A stretch of DNA of 6,463 nucleotides from an uncultured bacterium. GTDB taxonomy: Bacteria; Patescibacteriota; Minisyncoccia; SW-4-49-11. Where the stretch lies: NCBI GenBank assembly GCA_913060955.1, contig CAJXTH010000044.1, positions 1-6,463 on the forward strand, in the 5' to 3' direction. This document shows, piece by piece, positions 5,576-6,463 of the stretch. A model generated the notes under the pieces. It was not told where the DNA came from, made no database searches, and worked only from the letters and a program-made list of their open reading frames with translations. Both the position numbers and the translations under genes were made by a program. The stretch's first letter is position 1. Each line of letters starts with the position of its first letter.

Positions 5576-5604
5576 TGGAGCACTCAACAAAATTCATGTA
5601 TACT
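5576..5604 (+). promoter_or_regulatory. Possible dnaN promoter
   Basis: TATACT (5599-5604) is a good -10, with TGGAGC (5576-5581) as a poor -35 at 17 bp. Transcription would start near 5611, about 24 nt before the dnaN ATG. The weak -35 lowers confidence; dnaN could also be reached by read-through from dnaA past the hairpin at 5081. Confidence 0.5.
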
Positions 5605-5634
5605 AAAAACAAATCAGATAAAGACAGACGTGAT

Positions 5635-6463
5635 ATGAAATTTACCTGTTTGCAGGAGAATCTCAGACAAGGACTCCAAATAGCGAAGCAATCTGGTTCC
5701 CGCCACACCACGCTTCCTATTTTGCAGAATTACTTGATTCAGGTGTACCAGGGAACACTCACCATAACTTCAACCAATCTCGAAATTGGAATTCGAGCTA
5801 TGGTTCGAGGAAAAGAAGAAGCCGAAGGAACAATTACTGTTCCGCAAGAACGACTTCTTGCCTACATTAAGAATCTTCCTCAAGACAAAATCGATCTTGC
5901 CACCGAAGAGACGACCCTGCATGTTTCCAGTGGATCTGAATTTTCCGCTGACTTCCATGGCATGGATGCTGCTGACTTTCCCGAGCTTCCGGTAGTCGAG
6001 CCCAACGTCACCTTGACCTTGGCTGTATCAGAACTGAAGAATGCCTTGAAGCTTGCTTCGGTTTCACTTCCCAAAAATGACTTTCGACCAGAAATCGCAG
6101 GAGTCTATATTGCAAAAAAAGGCCAGTCGATGGTGTTCGTAGGAACCGATGGATTCCGACTTTCTGAAAAAACGGTTCAAATTCCATCACTTGACGAAGG
6201 GGAATTTGGATTCATTGTCCCTACCAAAACCGTGTCAGAATGTATTCGGATTTTGGATGCCTGTGACGATGAAGAAGTTAGTCTTGGATTTGGATCATCT
6301 CAAATGAGTATGAATGTATCTCAGATCGAATTGGTATCCAAGTTAGTTGAAGGTCGATTCCCTCAGTATGAAGGATTAATCCCCGCAGACTTTAGCCGAT
6401 CATTTTCTGTAGACAAAGATGAATTGATCCAAGCAATTCGACTTTCATCTGTGTTCGCGGCTG
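5635..6463 (+). CDS. dnaN: DNA polymerase III beta subunit, sliding clamp (3' end outside window)
   Basis: Ring-shaped clamp that holds DNA polymerase III on DNA and serves as docking site for repair and initiation-control proteins. The frame is open from the ATG at 5635 to the window edge, 276 complete codons of an expected 360-380. Domain 1 begins MKFTCLQENLRQGL and shows TLPIL (26-30), the TNLEIGI strand (47-53, usually TDLE) and a DFPELP turn near 115. Domain 2 includes TDGFRL (171-176), and EGRFPQYEGLIP (239-250) marks its junction with domain 3, which has just begun when the window ends. No frameshift or internal stop is present. No Shine-Dalgarno sequence precedes the ATG (GACGTGAT lies there). 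Its position after dnaA and oriC is canonical. Confidence 0.97.
   Translation, partial: MKFTCLQENLRQGLQIAKQSGSRHTTLPILQNYLIQVYQGTLTITSTNLEIGIRAMVRGKEEAEGTITVPQERLLAYIKNLPQDKIDLATEETTLHVSSGSEFSADFHGMDAADFPELPVVEPNVTLTLAVSELKNALKLASVSLPKNDFRPEIAGVYIAKKGQSMVFVGTDGFRLSEKTVQIPSLDEGEFGFIVPTKTVSECIRILDACDDEEVSLGFGSSQMSMNVSQIELVSKLVEGRFPQYEGLIPADFSRSFSVDKDELIQAIRLSSVFAA

Noticed and set aside
5154..5711. Open frames inside the dnaA-dnaN spacer (minus 5154-5411, plus 5343-5531, minus 5481-5711)
   Set aside because: They overlap DnaA boxes, the DnaA-trios and the dnaN start, resemble no family, and have no credible start signals.
1..6463. CRISPR array, insertion sequence, tRNA or rRNA gene, defence system
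   Set aside because: No regularly spaced repeats, transposase or terminal repeats, or tRNA/rRNA-like sequence was seen; all long frames are accounted for by core or glycan genes.

Overview
This window is the replication-origin neighbourhood of a small bacterial chromosome. Two gene blocks diverge from about position 3400. Leftward (minus strand) run rpmH (L34), rnpA (RNase P protein), yidC (membrane insertase), a Wzx-like polysaccharide flippase and a family-2 glycosyltransferase cut off by the left edge. Rightward (plus strand) run dnaA and then dnaN, cut off by the right edge. The 592-bp dnaA-dnaN spacer carries the marks of oriC. The order rpmH-rnpA-yidC against dnaA-dnaN is the ancestral bacterial origin layout.

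The organism is probably a Candidate Phyla Radiation (Patescibacteria) member, but this is inference. Supporting points are the short YidC without a large periplasmic domain, a rnpA-yidC junction without yidD, surface-polysaccharide genes directly behind yidC, the almost complete absence of Shine-Dalgarno sequences and strong use of CGA for arginine. Only a phylogeny would settle the lineage.

Layout: 1-594 glycosyltransferase (partial); 591-2021 flippase (ATGA overlap with the glycosyltransferase); 2034-2804 yidC; 2814-3137 rnpA; 3163-3186 intrinsic terminator; 3199-3333 rpmH (44 codons); 3368-3443 back-to-back promoters of rpmH and dnaA; 3455-3474 two DnaA boxes in the dnaA leader; 3498-5042 dnaA; 5081-5104 hairpin; 5105-5550 oriC with many degenerate DnaA boxes, ending in a DnaA box/GC/DnaA-trio element at 5497-5530; 5576-5604 possible dnaN promoter; 5635-6463 dnaN (partial).

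How it works together: DnaA would bind its own leader (autoregulation) and the box array in the spacer, and melt the DNA at the trio/AT-rich stretch just before dnaN, whose product is the sliding clamp. On the other side, L34 is transcribed from a strong promoter and a terminator closes its unit. The rnpA-yidC-flippase-glycosyltransferase unit then appears to restart from a TATAAT placed so close to the rnpA ATG that the mRNA would be leaderless.

I found no mobile element, CRISPR array, tRNA or rRNA. No wholly new system is evident. The most interesting items are the origin architecture, the 11-bp inverted repeat bracketing the unwinding site, the leaderless rnpA start, the odd N-terminus of L34 and the window-wide lack of Shine-Dalgarno sequences.
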